Assembly: GCA_022447525.1 (NCBI GenBank)
Contig: JAKVBA010000039.1
Coordinates: forward strand, 1 to 41,281
DNA: 41,281 nt
Direction: 5' to 3'
Origin: Gammaproteobacteria bacterium
GTDB lineage: Bacteria; Pseudomonadota; Gammaproteobacteria; Arenicellales; Arenicellaceae
The notes under the pieces were generated by a model. That model was given only the letters and a program-made list of their open reading frames with translations. It did not search any database and was not told the DNA's origin. Each line of letters starts with the position of its first letter. Position 1 is the stretch's first letter. The position numbers and the translations under genes were made by a program. Of the stretch, positions 33,792 to 41,281 are shown piece by piece.

Positions 33792-34244
33792 TTACAACTC
33801 CCTCAACGCGGTCAAGGGGTACTTTATTCCAGCGAGATAGTCCTGTATGCAAGACAACACCAGCGGGCTGCGTAGGTTATCAGCACGATTGATTTCGTCG
33901 AAACTCATCCAGTGTGTATCCAAAATATCGGAATCTAATTCGTAGCTTTGATCTATTTCTGACACCGAGCCAATAAACGTATAGCGAAAGTAGGTCTTAC
34001 CATTTTCGGCCTCTAGCCGATATAAACCAAGTAGGGCCTCGGGAGTGAAATGACGCTGGGTTTCTTCTAATGTTTCCCTTATCACAGCTTGGATAACACT
34101 TTCTCCCTCTTCAATGTGACCAGCTGGCTGGTTAAGTACTTTCGTTTGTGTTGATTTAGCGATTTCCTCCACTAGTAGAAACTGCCCATGGTGTTCACAA
34201 ACCGCGGCAACGGTTAAATCTGGGTGCCACACGTGATTAGTCAT
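33792..34244 (-). CDS. nudJ: Nudix hydrolase NudJ
   Basis: A 150-aa Nudix protein. The Nudix box is GHIEEGESVIQAVIRETLEETQ, matching G-x5-E-x7-R-E-x-x-E-E except for the last glycine position. The opening HPDLTVAAVCEHHGQFLLVEE and the N-Q-P-A-GH approach to the box are those of E. coli NudJ (YmfB), a nucleoside di/triphosphate and HMP-PP phosphatase. It lies 73 bp upstream of mnmA on the same strand, as in E. coli, which supports the name. The gene has no clear SD. Confidence 0.9.
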   Translation of the reverse strand: MTNHVWHPDLTVAAVCEHHGQFLLVEEIAKSTQTKVLNQPAGHIEEGESVIQAVIRETLEETQRHFTPEALLGLYRLEAENGKTYFRYTFIGSVSEIDQSYELDSDILDTHWMSFDEINRADNLRSPLVLSCIQDYLAGIKYPLTALREL

Positions 34245-34712
34245 ATGTTTAGTAAGTTAATTTGCAATTTGTTCTGAATCTTTGTCGCTGTCGTCTCCAA
34301 GAACGAAAACTCCGGCAAGTACAGTGCACTACGCACCGCATTGAGTTTGATTTTACTACAGTGTGATGTGCTGGGGCGGCTTTTACAATGCTGATTGGCA
34401 TATTTTGTGATATCCTTGCGCAACTTTTTGAGGGCTATGAATCGAGAGTAGCCGCTGGTAAGACTTCAATGCTTAGGAATAGTAAAGGCTTTCACGCCTG
34501 ATCTGTCGGTGACTTTGGAAGTGTCCGCTCATAGGCAGTGTCTTTTTCAGATATTTTCTTCTTAATAAACAGGTTATGAAGAAGATTACTCAGTATCACT
34601 CTCATGCGAATCTCCGCTAGCCTTCATCCTTGTTGTGGTACTGAGCTCCAAGTGCCACGTTTACTATAGTTCAGTTGTTCGCTGTTTAAGCGAATCAAAG
34701 GCAAAGAAACAT
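34245..34712. other. 468-bp gap between nudJ and icd (divergent promoters expected)
   Basis: No gene is supported. The two flanking genes point away from each other, so both promoters should lie here. A hairpin with arms TCTTCTT (34557-34563) and AAGAAGA (34579-34585) sits in the icd leader. A frame on the minus strand (34241-34423) lacks protein character. Confidence 0.5.
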
Positions 34713-36953
34713 ATGAGTAACGCAAAGTCTAAGATTTTTTATACCCTAACCGATGAAGCCCCCGCATTAGCAACTCGATCATTACTTCCCATATTTCAGT
34801 CATTTGCTTCGGCTTGCGATGTTGAATTAGATACTAAAGACATCTCATTAGCGGGCAGAATACTGGCGGCGTTCAGTGAATATCTGCCAGCTGATAAACG
34901 CGTTAGTGATGCTTTAGCAGAGCTGGGTGAATTGGTGCTTGAACCAACGGCTAATGTAATTAAAACCCCAAATATCAGTGCTTCAATTCCTCAAATTAAA
35001 GCGGCGATCAAGGAACTTCAAGAGGCTGGCTACGACCTGCCGGACTTCCCTGACGATCTAAACAGCGAAGAGGATAAAAAGGTAAGAGCGCTTTATGAAC
35101 AAGTAAAGGGTAGCAACGTTAACCCTGTCTTACGCGAAGGTAACTCGGATCGACGTGCACCAGCAGCGGTGAAAAATTACGCTCGTAAAAATCCTCATTC
35201 GATGGGTGAATGGTTACCAAAATCAAGGTCTCATGTTGCAACAATGAACGGCGGTGACTTTCGTTCGAGCGAGCGTTCAATGACTTTGAGAGATGCCTGC
35301 TCTGTGCGGATCGAATTTACAGACCGTTTTGGTAATTCTGAAGTAAAACAAAGTGGGTTAGCATTACAAAAAGGCGAAGTAATCGACGCTATGTTTATGA
35401 GCAAAAATGCGCTTTGCAAGTTTTATGAAGAGCAGATTGAAGATGCACGCGTCAACGACATGCTGTTTAGTTTGCATGTTAAGGCCACAATGATGAAGGT
35501 TTCACACCCGATCGTGTTCGGTCACTGTGTAAAGGTATTTTACAAAGATGTGTACGAGAAATACGCTACCTTGTTCGAGGAACTCAACGTCCAGCCGAAC
35601 AACGGTCTTGGAAATTTATATAACGTTATAGAGCAGATCTCGGGTGGTCTGCGTGAAAAAATCGAAGCTGACATAATGGCTTGTTATGAGAATCGTCCAG
35701 CGATCGCAATGGTGGATTCAGATAAAGGTATTTCGAATTTGCACGTGCCAAGTGATGTAATTGTTGATGCGTCGATGCCGGCAATGATTCGCAATTCAGG
35801 GAAAATGTGGAACATGGATGGCGAACTACAAGACACTAAAGCAGTGATCCCCGAGAGTACTTACGCTTATATCTATCAAGAAGTCATTGATTATTGCAAA
35901 GAACATGGCGCCTTGGATCCTACCAAGATTGGCAGTGTCTCGAATGTTGGTCTAATGGCTCAGAAAGCCGAAGAGTACGGCTCCCATGATAAAACATATG
36001 AAATGGAATATGATGGTTATATGCGGGTAATCGACGAGTCGAACGACCGTATATTATTTGAACACGCCGTTCAAGAAGGCGACATTTGGCGCATGTGTCA
36101 GGTAAAAGACGCTCCGATCCAAGATTGGGTTAAATTGGCTGTTAATCGTGCTCGTAAAACAGGTTCTCCAGCGGTGTTCTGGTTGGATAAAAACCGCCCG
36201 CATGAAGCTCAGTTGATTATTAAGGTGAATGAGTACCTAAAAGACCACGATATTGATGGTCTGGATATTTTGATCATGTCCCCAGCGCAAGCGACACGTT
36301 ATAGTTTGGAGAAAATAAACGAAGGCAAAGATGTTATTTCGGTCTCCGGTAACGTATTGCGTGATTACCTAACTGACTTATTCCCGATCTTAGAGCTCGG
36401 CACCTCAGCGAAAATGTTATCCATCGTGCCATTGATGAACGGTGGTGGGCTTTTTGAAACCGGTGCTGGTGGCTCAGCTCCAAAACACGTGAGCCAATTC
36501 AACAAAGAAGGTCACTTACGTTGGGACTCTCTGGGTGAATTCTTAGCAACAGCCGCTGCATTCGAGCATTTGGCAGACTCAGCTGGTAATCAGAAGGCAC
36601 AAGTTTTGGCAGACACCCTTGATTTAGCTACCAGTAAACTGTTGGATGAGGGTAAGTCACCATCACGAAAGGTTCATGAACTGGACAATCGTGGCAGCCA
36701 CTTTTATCTTGCATTGTATTGGGCTGAAGCCCTCGCTGCGCAAGATGATGATGCGGATTTAAAAGCTAAGTTTTCAGACATGGCTGCAGAGCTTGCTGCT
36801 AATGAAGCGAAAATTATTGAGGAGCTAAATGCTGCTCAAGGCGATAAGGTGGATATTGATGGATATTATTTCCCAGACAATTTAAAGGCTGATGAGGCTA
36901 TGCGACCGAGTGCCACATTAAATTCGATCATTGACGGGTTTATGCAAGCCTAA
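34713..36953 (+). CDS. icd: NADP-dependent isocitrate dehydrogenase, monomeric type
   Basis: A 746-aa protein of the monomeric (IDH-II) class, about the family length of 740-745. It shows [26 protein letters not shown] at the N-terminus, [40 protein letters not shown], and [19 protein letters not shown] near the substrate and NADP site. It oxidises isocitrate to 2-oxoglutarate and makes NADPH. I chose the ATG at 34713 because conservation begins at MSNAKSK and an AAAGG-like SD lies upstream. An in-frame GTG at 34635 would add 26 residues without family similarity. A strong bidirectional terminator follows. Confidence 0.96.
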   Translation: MSNAKSKIFYTLTDEAPALATRSLLPIFQSFASACDVELDTKDISLAGRILAAFSEYLPADKRVSDALAELGELVLEPTANVIKTPNISASIPQIKAAIKELQEAGYDLPDFPDDLNSEEDKKVRALYEQVKGSNVNPVLREGNSDRRAPAAVKNYARKNPHSMGEWLPKSRSHVATMNGGDFRSSERSMTLRDACSVRIEFTDRFGNSEVKQSGLALQKGEVIDAMFMSKNALCKFYEEQIEDARVNDMLFSLHVKATMMKVSHPIVFGHCVKVFYKDVYEKYATLFEELNVQPNNGLGNLYNVIEQISGGLREKIEADIMACYENRPAIAMVDSDKGISNLHVPSDVIVDASMPAMIRNSGKMWNMDGELQDTKAVIPESTYAYIYQEVIDYCKEHGALDPTKIGSVSNVGLMAQKAEEYGSHDKTYEMEYDGYMRVIDESNDRILFEHAVQEGDIWRMCQVKDAPIQDWVKLAVNRARKTGSPAVFWLDKNRPHEAQLIIKVNEYLKDHDIDGLDILIMSPAQATRYSLEKINEGKDVISVSGNVLRDYLTDLFPILELGTSAKMLSIVPLMNGGGLFETGAGGSAPKHVSQFNKEGHLRWDSLGEFLATAAAFEHLADSAGNQKAQVLADTLDLATSKLLDEGKSPSRKVHELDNRGSHFYLALYWAEALAAQDDDADLKAKFSDMAAELAANEAKIIEELNAAQGDKVDIDGYYFPDNLKADEAMRPSATLNSIIDGFMQA

Positions 36954-36981
36954 AATGTCATAAACTCAGAATGGTTTGAGC

Positions 36982-37014
36982 AAAAAAAGGCACGCTGAAT
37001 AGCGTGCCTTTTTT
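36982..37014. terminator. Bidirectional rho-independent terminator between icd and cspD
   Basis: GGCACGCT (36989-36996), loop GAAT, AGCGTGCC (37001-37008), flanked by seven A and six T. It terminates icd on the plus strand and cspD on the minus strand. Confidence 0.95.
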
Positions 37015-37114
37015 GTTGAGCCTGTAGACTCTTAGATTAATGCATCTCGTCGGTAAGTTTGAAAAATTTAGAGGTTTTAAGCTCCGAGTTCACCGAGATT
37101 TCTTTAGATTAACA

Positions 37115-37324
37115 TTAGGATGCGTCTCTTATTTTTGCAGCCTTGGGGCCTTTGTCTCCGTCTTCTAATTCATATTCCACTTCTTGTCCTTCATTCAGCG
37201 TTTTATATCCGTCCATCTCAATTTCTGAGTAATGGGCAAATACATCGTTGCCGCCTTCACTGGGTTCTATAAATCCAAACCCTTTAGAAGAGTTGAACCA
37301 TTTAACAGTTCCTCTAGTTGGCAT
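37115..37324 (-). CDS. cspD: Cold-shock-domain protein, CspD-like
   Basis: A 69-aa single cold-shock domain. RNP1 is KGFGFIEP and RNP2 is DVFAHYSEI; the surrounding [31 protein letters not shown] matches CspD rather than CspA (FAHYS instead of FVHFS, and MDGY). CspD binds single-stranded nucleic acid and slows replication in stationary phase in E. coli. The location next to clpS-clpA, divergently placed, is the conserved CspD neighbourhood. GAGGA lies eight bases before the ATG. Confidence 0.92.
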   Translation of the reverse strand: MPTRGTVKWFNSSKGFGFIEPSEGGNDVFAHYSEIEMDGYKTLNEGQEVEYELEDGDKGPKAAKIRDAS

Positions 37325-37660
37325 TTTGATTCCTCACTTATTGGTATTCTTTCCTGATATTAGCTTCAGGTATTATTTTTATTCGTGAAATGGTATCGGT
37401 AATTGACTACTTCACAACTACATTCGAATTAACATGGGGTAACTCGATGCGCTCAAGTAAACAGGCTGTGGAATGTTTCGTCAAGCATAGTGACCAATTT
37501 TCGTCACTAAATTGACAAAAGACAACGAAATCACACTTGAAAAATCAGATCTTAGGCGCAAAATTAGAGGATGCGGTTTCATACCCCAGAAGCGTCTATT
37601 TACTGCAATGATGTTAGATAGATCAAATTTAGAGAATTAATGAATCAAACAAAGTGACGT
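37325..37660. other. 336-bp gap between cspD and clpS
   Basis: No gene is supported. It must hold the divergent promoters of cspD and clpSA. TTGACA at 37513-37518 is a good -35 by sequence, but no good -10 lies at the right distance. Confidence 0.5.
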
Positions 37661-37987
37661 ATGAGTGATTTTCCAGAGCCTATTTATGATGACGGGCTGG
37701 CACTAGAAACGGCTAAGCCAAAACTGAAAAAGCCGCCTTTGTATCGGGTTTTACTGCTAAATGATGACTACACAACGATGGAGTTTGTGATCGAGGTTTT
37801 GACTCAAATTTTTCATCACAGTGAAGAGAAAGCTACGCAGATAATGTTACATGTTCACCAAAAAGGCGCCGGTGTCTGTGGCTTGTATACCCGTGAGATA
37901 GCTGAATCAAAAGTTGAGCAAGTCATACAGTTTGCGCAATCAGAGAAGCATCCTTTGCAGTGTAAGATGGAGCCGGACTCCGAGTAA
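37661..37987 (+). CDS. clpS: ATP-dependent Clp protease adaptor ClpS
   Basis: A 108-aa protein with the ClpS core: [58 protein letters not shown]. The NDD-TxMEFV and HxxG features form the pocket that binds N-terminal Phe, Leu, Trp and Tyr of N-degron substrates, which ClpS hands to ClpA. The N-terminal ~25 residues are the flexible extension. clpA follows after 30 bp on the same strand, forming the standard operon. Confidence 0.97.
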   Translation: MSDFPEPIYDDGLALETAKPKLKKPPLYRVLLLNDDYTTMEFVIEVLTQIFHHSEEKATQIMLHVHQKGAGVCGLYTREIAESKVEQVIQFAQSEKHPLQCKMEPDSE

Positions 37988-38017
37988 TGTAGTCAGTCTA
38001 GAGGTTAAAAAGACGTT

Positions 38018-40267
38018 ATGATTTCAAAAGATCTAGAACAATCACTTAGCCAAGCAGTGCAATTGGCTCATGAAGCCAGACACGAGTTTGTTACCACAGA
38101 GCACCTATTGTTGGCTTTGCTGGATAACAATTCTGCGATGGCAGTTTTACAAGCTTGCAAGGCTGATATCAGCCAGCTGCGTGCTGATCTAGCCCTTCAT
38201 CTAGCCGACAATCTAGAAACGATTGGTGAAAATGTCGAACTAAAAACTCAGCCGAGTATTGGCTTTCAGCGTGTTCTTCAGCGTGCGATCGTACATGTGC
38301 AAGGCTCGGGGCGCTCAGAAGTAGAGGGTGAAAACGTTCTTGTTGCGATGTTTTCTGAGAGAGATTCTTTCGCTGTATATTACCTCGACGCCCAAGACGT
38401 CACTCGATTTGATGCGGTCTCATACATTTCTCATGGTGTTACCAAAGACGGTGAAGAGCTTGAGGGCTTGCCGTATCCTGATGACGCCGAGGGCGATGCT
38501 CATGTTGATCAAGCGGAAGGCCCACTTGAGGCGTATACAGTAAACCTAAATCATCGAGCCATTGAAGGTTTTATCGACCCACTTATTGGTCGAGATAAAG
38601 AAGTAGAAAGAACCATCCAAATTCTTTCACGCCGCCGTAAGAACAACCCACTGTACGTGGGCGAGGCGGGCGTAGGCAAAACCGCTATTGCTGAGGGGTT
38701 GGCTAAGCGTATCGTCGAAGATGACGTGCCGACTGTCTTAAAAGACGCGGTTATTTATTCGCTTGATATGGGCGCTTTATTGGCAGGAACTAAATACCGT
38801 GGCGATTTTGAGAAACGACTAAAAGCAGTGTTAAAAGCCCTTGAGAAAGAAGATCATGCAGTTCTTTTTATTGACGAAATCCATACCATCATAGGCGCTG
38901 GCTCAGCTTCCGGTGGAGCGATGGACGCATCTAACTTATTAAAACCTGCTCTCTCAAGTGGGCAATTAAAATGCGTAGGTTCTACTACGTACCAAGAGTA
39001 CCGGGGCATCTTTGAAAAAGATCGTGCTCTGGCAAGGCGATTTCAAAAAATTGATGTTGAACAGCCAACCGTTGATGAAACGGTGCACATTCTTCGAGGG
39101 TTAAAATCACGTTTTGAAGAGCACCACGAGGTGACCTACACTAATGAGGCATTAAGCACGGCAGCTGAGTTGGCTGAGCGTTACATTAACGAACGTTTCT
39201 TGCCTGACAAGGCGATCGACGTAATTGATGAAGCCGGCGCGCGTACGCGACTATTCGATCGAAAAGAGGGCGAGATTCCAACTATCGATACCGAACAAAT
39301 TGAAGAAGTGGTTTCGTTTATCGCACGCATACCACCTAAAAACGTATCTGCTTCCGATGTCGACGCGTTAAAGAACCTTGAACGTGATCTGAAGATGGTG
39401 GTGTTCGGACAAGACGATGCAATTGTGAACTTATCTTCGGCAATTAAAATGTCGCGTTCTGGCTTGGGTAAACCTGATAAGCCAATCGGTTCGTTTTTAT
39501 TTTCTGGCCCAACTGGAGTTGGTAAAACCGAAGTCACTCGGCAGTTAGCCATGACTTTAGGCGTCGAACTAATCCGTTTTGACATGTCTGAGTACATGGA
39601 GCGTCATACGGTGTCTCGATTGATCGGTGCACCTCCAGGTTACGTTGGGTTTGATCAGGGCGGTTTACTGACAGATTCTATTAATAAGCATCCGCATGCC
39701 GTCTTACTGCTGGACGAAATTGAGAAGGCGCATCCTGATGTATTTAATCTGCTCTTGCAAGTAATGGATCATGGCACACTTACCGATAACAACGGTCGTA
39801 AAGCCGATTTTCGTAACGTGATCATTGTTATGACTACGAATGCTGGAGCGGCTCAGGTCTCGAGAAATTCGATGGGCTTTACCAAACAAGATAACAGCAC
39901 AGACGATACAGAGGCGATCAATAAATTGTTTACGCCAGAGTTCAGAAACCGTTTGGATTCAATCGTGCGATTCAAACCCCTGGGCGCTGAAGTCATTGGT
40001 AAGATCGTTGAAAAAGAACTGCTCGAAGTGGAACGACAATTGCTGGATAAAAATGTGCAGTTGTATGTCGACCAGCCTGCGAAAGATTGGATCGCCACAA
40101 ACGGTTACGACGAGGCTATGGGCGCACGACCACTTGCGCGCTTGATTCAAGAAGAGATCAAGCGTGGTTTGGCCGATGAGCTGCTATTCGGAAAGTTGCA
40201 AAAAGGTGGAATGGTGCGCATCTCGGCGGTCGATGGTGAACTCACCTTTGAGATGCAAGAGAGCTAA
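38018..40267 (+). CDS. clpA: ATP-dependent Clp protease ATP-binding subunit ClpA
   Basis: A 749-aa AAA+ unfoldase. The N-terminal repeat domain ([29 protein letters not shown]) is where ClpS docks. AAA1 has Walker [14 protein letters not shown] and Walker [18 protein letters not shown]2 has Walker [14 protein letters not shown] and [15 protein letters not shown], with sensor residues in the NRLDSIVRF and GARPLARLI regions. There is no middle ClpB domain, so this is ClpA. The ClpP-docking loop reads SMGF where E. coli has SIGL. It threads substrates into ClpP, which is not in this window. AGAGG precedes the start by about 12 bases. Confidence 0.97.
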   Translation: MISKDLEQSLSQAVQLAHEARHEFVTTEHLLLALLDNNSAMAVLQACKADISQLRADLALHLADNLETIGENVELKTQPSIGFQRVLQRAIVHVQGSGRSEVEGENVLVAMFSERDSFAVYYLDAQDVTRFDAVSYISHGVTKDGEELEGLPYPDDAEGDAHVDQAEGPLEAYTVNLNHRAIEGFIDPLIGRDKEVERTIQILSRRRKNNPLYVGEAGVGKTAIAEGLAKRIVEDDVPTVLKDAVIYSLDMGALLAGTKYRGDFEKRLKAVLKALEKEDHAVLFIDEIHTIIGAGSASGGAMDASNLLKPALSSGQLKCVGSTTYQEYRGIFEKDRALARRFQKIDVEQPTVDETVHILRGLKSRFEEHHEVTYTNEALSTAAELAERYINERFLPDKAIDVIDEAGARTRLFDRKEGEIPTIDTEQIEEVVSFIARIPPKNVSASDVDALKNLERDLKMVVFGQDDAIVNLSSAIKMSRSGLGKPDKPIGSFLFSGPTGVGKTEVTRQLAMTLGVELIRFDMSEYMERHTVSRLIGAPPGYVGFDQGGLLTDSINKHPHAVLLLDEIEKAHPDVFNLLLQVMDHGTLTDNNGRKADFRNVIIVMTTNAGAAQVSRNSMGFTKQDNSTDDTEAINKLFTPEFRNRLDSIVRFKPLGAEVIGKIVEKELLEVERQLLDKNVQLYVDQPAKDWIATNGYDEAMGARPLARLIQEEIKRGLADELLFGKLQKGGMVRISAVDGELTFEMQES

Positions 40268-40309
40268 CCCAATCGCAGAGGCTAATTTGGAATACCAAGA
40301 GATTGCCTG

Positions 40310-41008
40310 ATGAAAACCATTGGTTTGATAGGCGGTATGAGCTGGGAATCAACGGCTCTATACTATCAACTCATCAATCAGGGTATTAAGCGAGAGATGG
40401 GTGGCCTCCACTCAGCAAAAATCGTGTTAGTGAGTGTTGATTTTGCTGAAATAGAGTCGTTGCAAATAGCCGGCGAGTGGAGCAAAGCTGGCCAACTGTT
40501 AGCACAAGCCGCTGTGAGTTTACAGTCTGCTGGCGCCGACTTCTTTCTTATCTGTACCAACACCATGCACATTGTCGCTGAACAAGTTCAAGCCGCGGTT
40601 CGTATACCGTTACTGCATATTGTTGATGCAACCGGAAATCTTATCAAAAATAAAGGGTTTTCAAGGGTTGGTCTGCTGGGTACTGCATTCACCATGGAAC
40701 AAGATTTTTACAAAGACCGACTAGTGCAAAAATATGGCGTCGATGTTCTAACCCCAAACCAGCGAGAACGCCTCATTGTCCACAACGTCATTTATCAAGA
40801 GCTTTGCTCAGGCATCATAAAGAAAGAATCTCATGATAAGTATCAGAATGTAATCGATTCATTGCGAGAGCGAGATGTTGACTGCGTAATCCTAGGGTGC
40901 ACAGAAATTGGTTTGCTGGTAAACCGCGAAACGTCTTGCATTCCAATCCTCGATACAACGCAAATTCATGTCGACGCCGCGTTACAAGAATGTTTAATGA
41001 AATCTTAG
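40310..41008 (+). CDS. Aspartate/glutamate racemase family protein
   Basis: A 232-aa PLP-independent racemase. The opening KTIGLIGGMSWESTALYYQLIN is typical of the YgeA/RacX group, and the two catalytic cysteines are Cys82 in LICTNTMH and Cys197 in VILGCTEIGLL. These enzymes interconvert L- and D-amino acids (Asp, Glu, or broader in YgeA and RacX). It lies 42 bp after clpA on the same strand, so may ride on its transcript. In many gammaproteobacteria infA or aat occupies this place. The substrate is not predictable. Confidence 0.9.
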   Translation: MKTIGLIGGMSWESTALYYQLINQGIKREMGGLHSAKIVLVSVDFAEIESLQIAGEWSKAGQLLAQAAVSLQSAGADFFLICTNTMHIVAEQVQAAVRIPLLHIVDATGNLIKNKGFSRVGLLGTAFTMEQDFYKDRLVQKYGVDVLTPNQRERLIVHNVIYQELCSGIIKKESHDKYQNVIDSLRERDVDCVILGCTEIGLLVNRETSCIPILDTTQIHVDAALQECLMKS

Positions 41009-41046
41009 CTGATCTCAAAGCATGGGTATTGTCGACGTATGGGGCC

Positions 41047-41091
41047 AAGGATTTGACCCCTTGCCGCTACCCGGTGAATCTTATCCGGTAG
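41047..41091 (+). terminator. Weak hairpin(s) after the racemase gene
   Basis: CTAC-CCGG (41067-41074) pairs with CCGG-TAG (41085-41091) with one bulged C. There is no T-run, so it is doubtful as an intrinsic terminator. The remainder of the window to 41281 holds nothing else I recognise. Confidence 0.25.
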
Positions 41092-41281
41092 AGATATTAA
41101 GATTTGCAGTTTACTACAAGCAAAAAAATATCTAATTCGCCAACTTGGAATGTTGGCTAAGGCTCAGCGAAGTCTCTTAGTGGTGGGTAGGCTTGAGGAT
41201 AAAAGAAAGAGAAACTTAATTTTGATTTTGCGGTGTCTGTATGAACCATCTTATTAAAATGTTCTCTTTTGTAAAAGCGCA

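Noticed and set aside
34241-34423. 60-aa minus-strand frame ahead of nudJ
   Set aside because: It is in the expected promoter region, has no SD and no protein character.
34635-34712. 26-residue N-terminal extension of isocitrate dehydrogenase from GTG
   Set aside because: The extension has no family resemblance, and the ATG at 34713 matches the usual N-terminus and length.
37513-37518. TTGACA as the -35 of a clpS promoter
   Set aside because: No acceptable -10 lies 16-18 bp downstream; I cannot support the promoter.

Overview
The window looks like chromosome of a free-living, probably marine or aquatic gammaproteobacterium of moderate-to-low G+C. Supporting signs are the cspD / clpS-clpA block beside a monomeric NADP-isocitrate dehydrogenase, the nudJ-mnmA pair, a yfhM-type alpha-2-macroglobulin followed by pbpC, a DeaD helicase, an NDH-2 and a Cfa synthase. 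I saw no rRNA, tRNA, CRISPR, prophage or intact insertion sequence. The species cannot be named from the sequence.

Layout. 0.3-2.4 kb: a stand-alone ketoacyl-ACP synthase III homologue, a repeat-rich gap, then a 7-TM protein ending in a Fis-type helix-turn-helix that may be coupled to a 12-codon leader. 2.5-4.8 kb: a large methyltransferase-like protein with a C-terminal coiled coil. 5.1-9.3 kb: a tiny two-helix membrane protein, a TMEM175-type channel, NDH-2, an APP1-type phosphatidate phosphatase and an S4 RNA-binding protein. 9.3-11.6 kb: a three-part protein (TIGR03032-like, TPR, GT9/GT41-like). 11.8-21.1 kb: plsC, then the alpha-2-macroglobulin/pbpC pair of the cell envelope. 21.1-23.7 kb (minus strand): a purine-salvage operon of nucleoside 2-deoxyribosyltransferase, NCS2 base permease and phosphoribosyltransferase. 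23.8-28.0 kb: a DUF1330 protein, deaD, an HExxH lipoprotein and an orphan 99-aa protein ending at a clear terminator. 28.1-31.4 kb (minus strand): cfa, alpha/beta hydrolase and tetR in a row, then a small secreted protein. 31.4-32.6 kb: a 1.2 kb gap that looks like decayed DNA. 32.6-41.0 kb: mnmA, nudJ, icd, cspD, clpS, clpA and an Asp/Glu-family racemase.

Two points stand out. First, three near-identical 16-bp inverted repeats (CAGAAT-N4-RTTCTG) lie just ahead of tetR and ahead of the small secreted gene, one of them apparently inside that gene's promoter spacer. They are strong candidate operators for the TetR protein and predict a local regulon. Second, the nucleoside 2-deoxyribosyltransferase frame begins abruptly at its first beta strand without a ribosome-binding site, while directly upstream, one frame away, lies a textbook lipoprotein signal peptide ending LLLAGC. 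The two frames meet at a run of four A. This implies a lipid-anchored periplasmic deoxyribosyltransferase broken or modulated by a +1 shift, next to the permease and phosphoribosyltransferase that would take up and trap the released base.

Much of the rest is ordinary housekeeping sequence. All function calls rest on reading motifs in the translated sequence; no database search was run.
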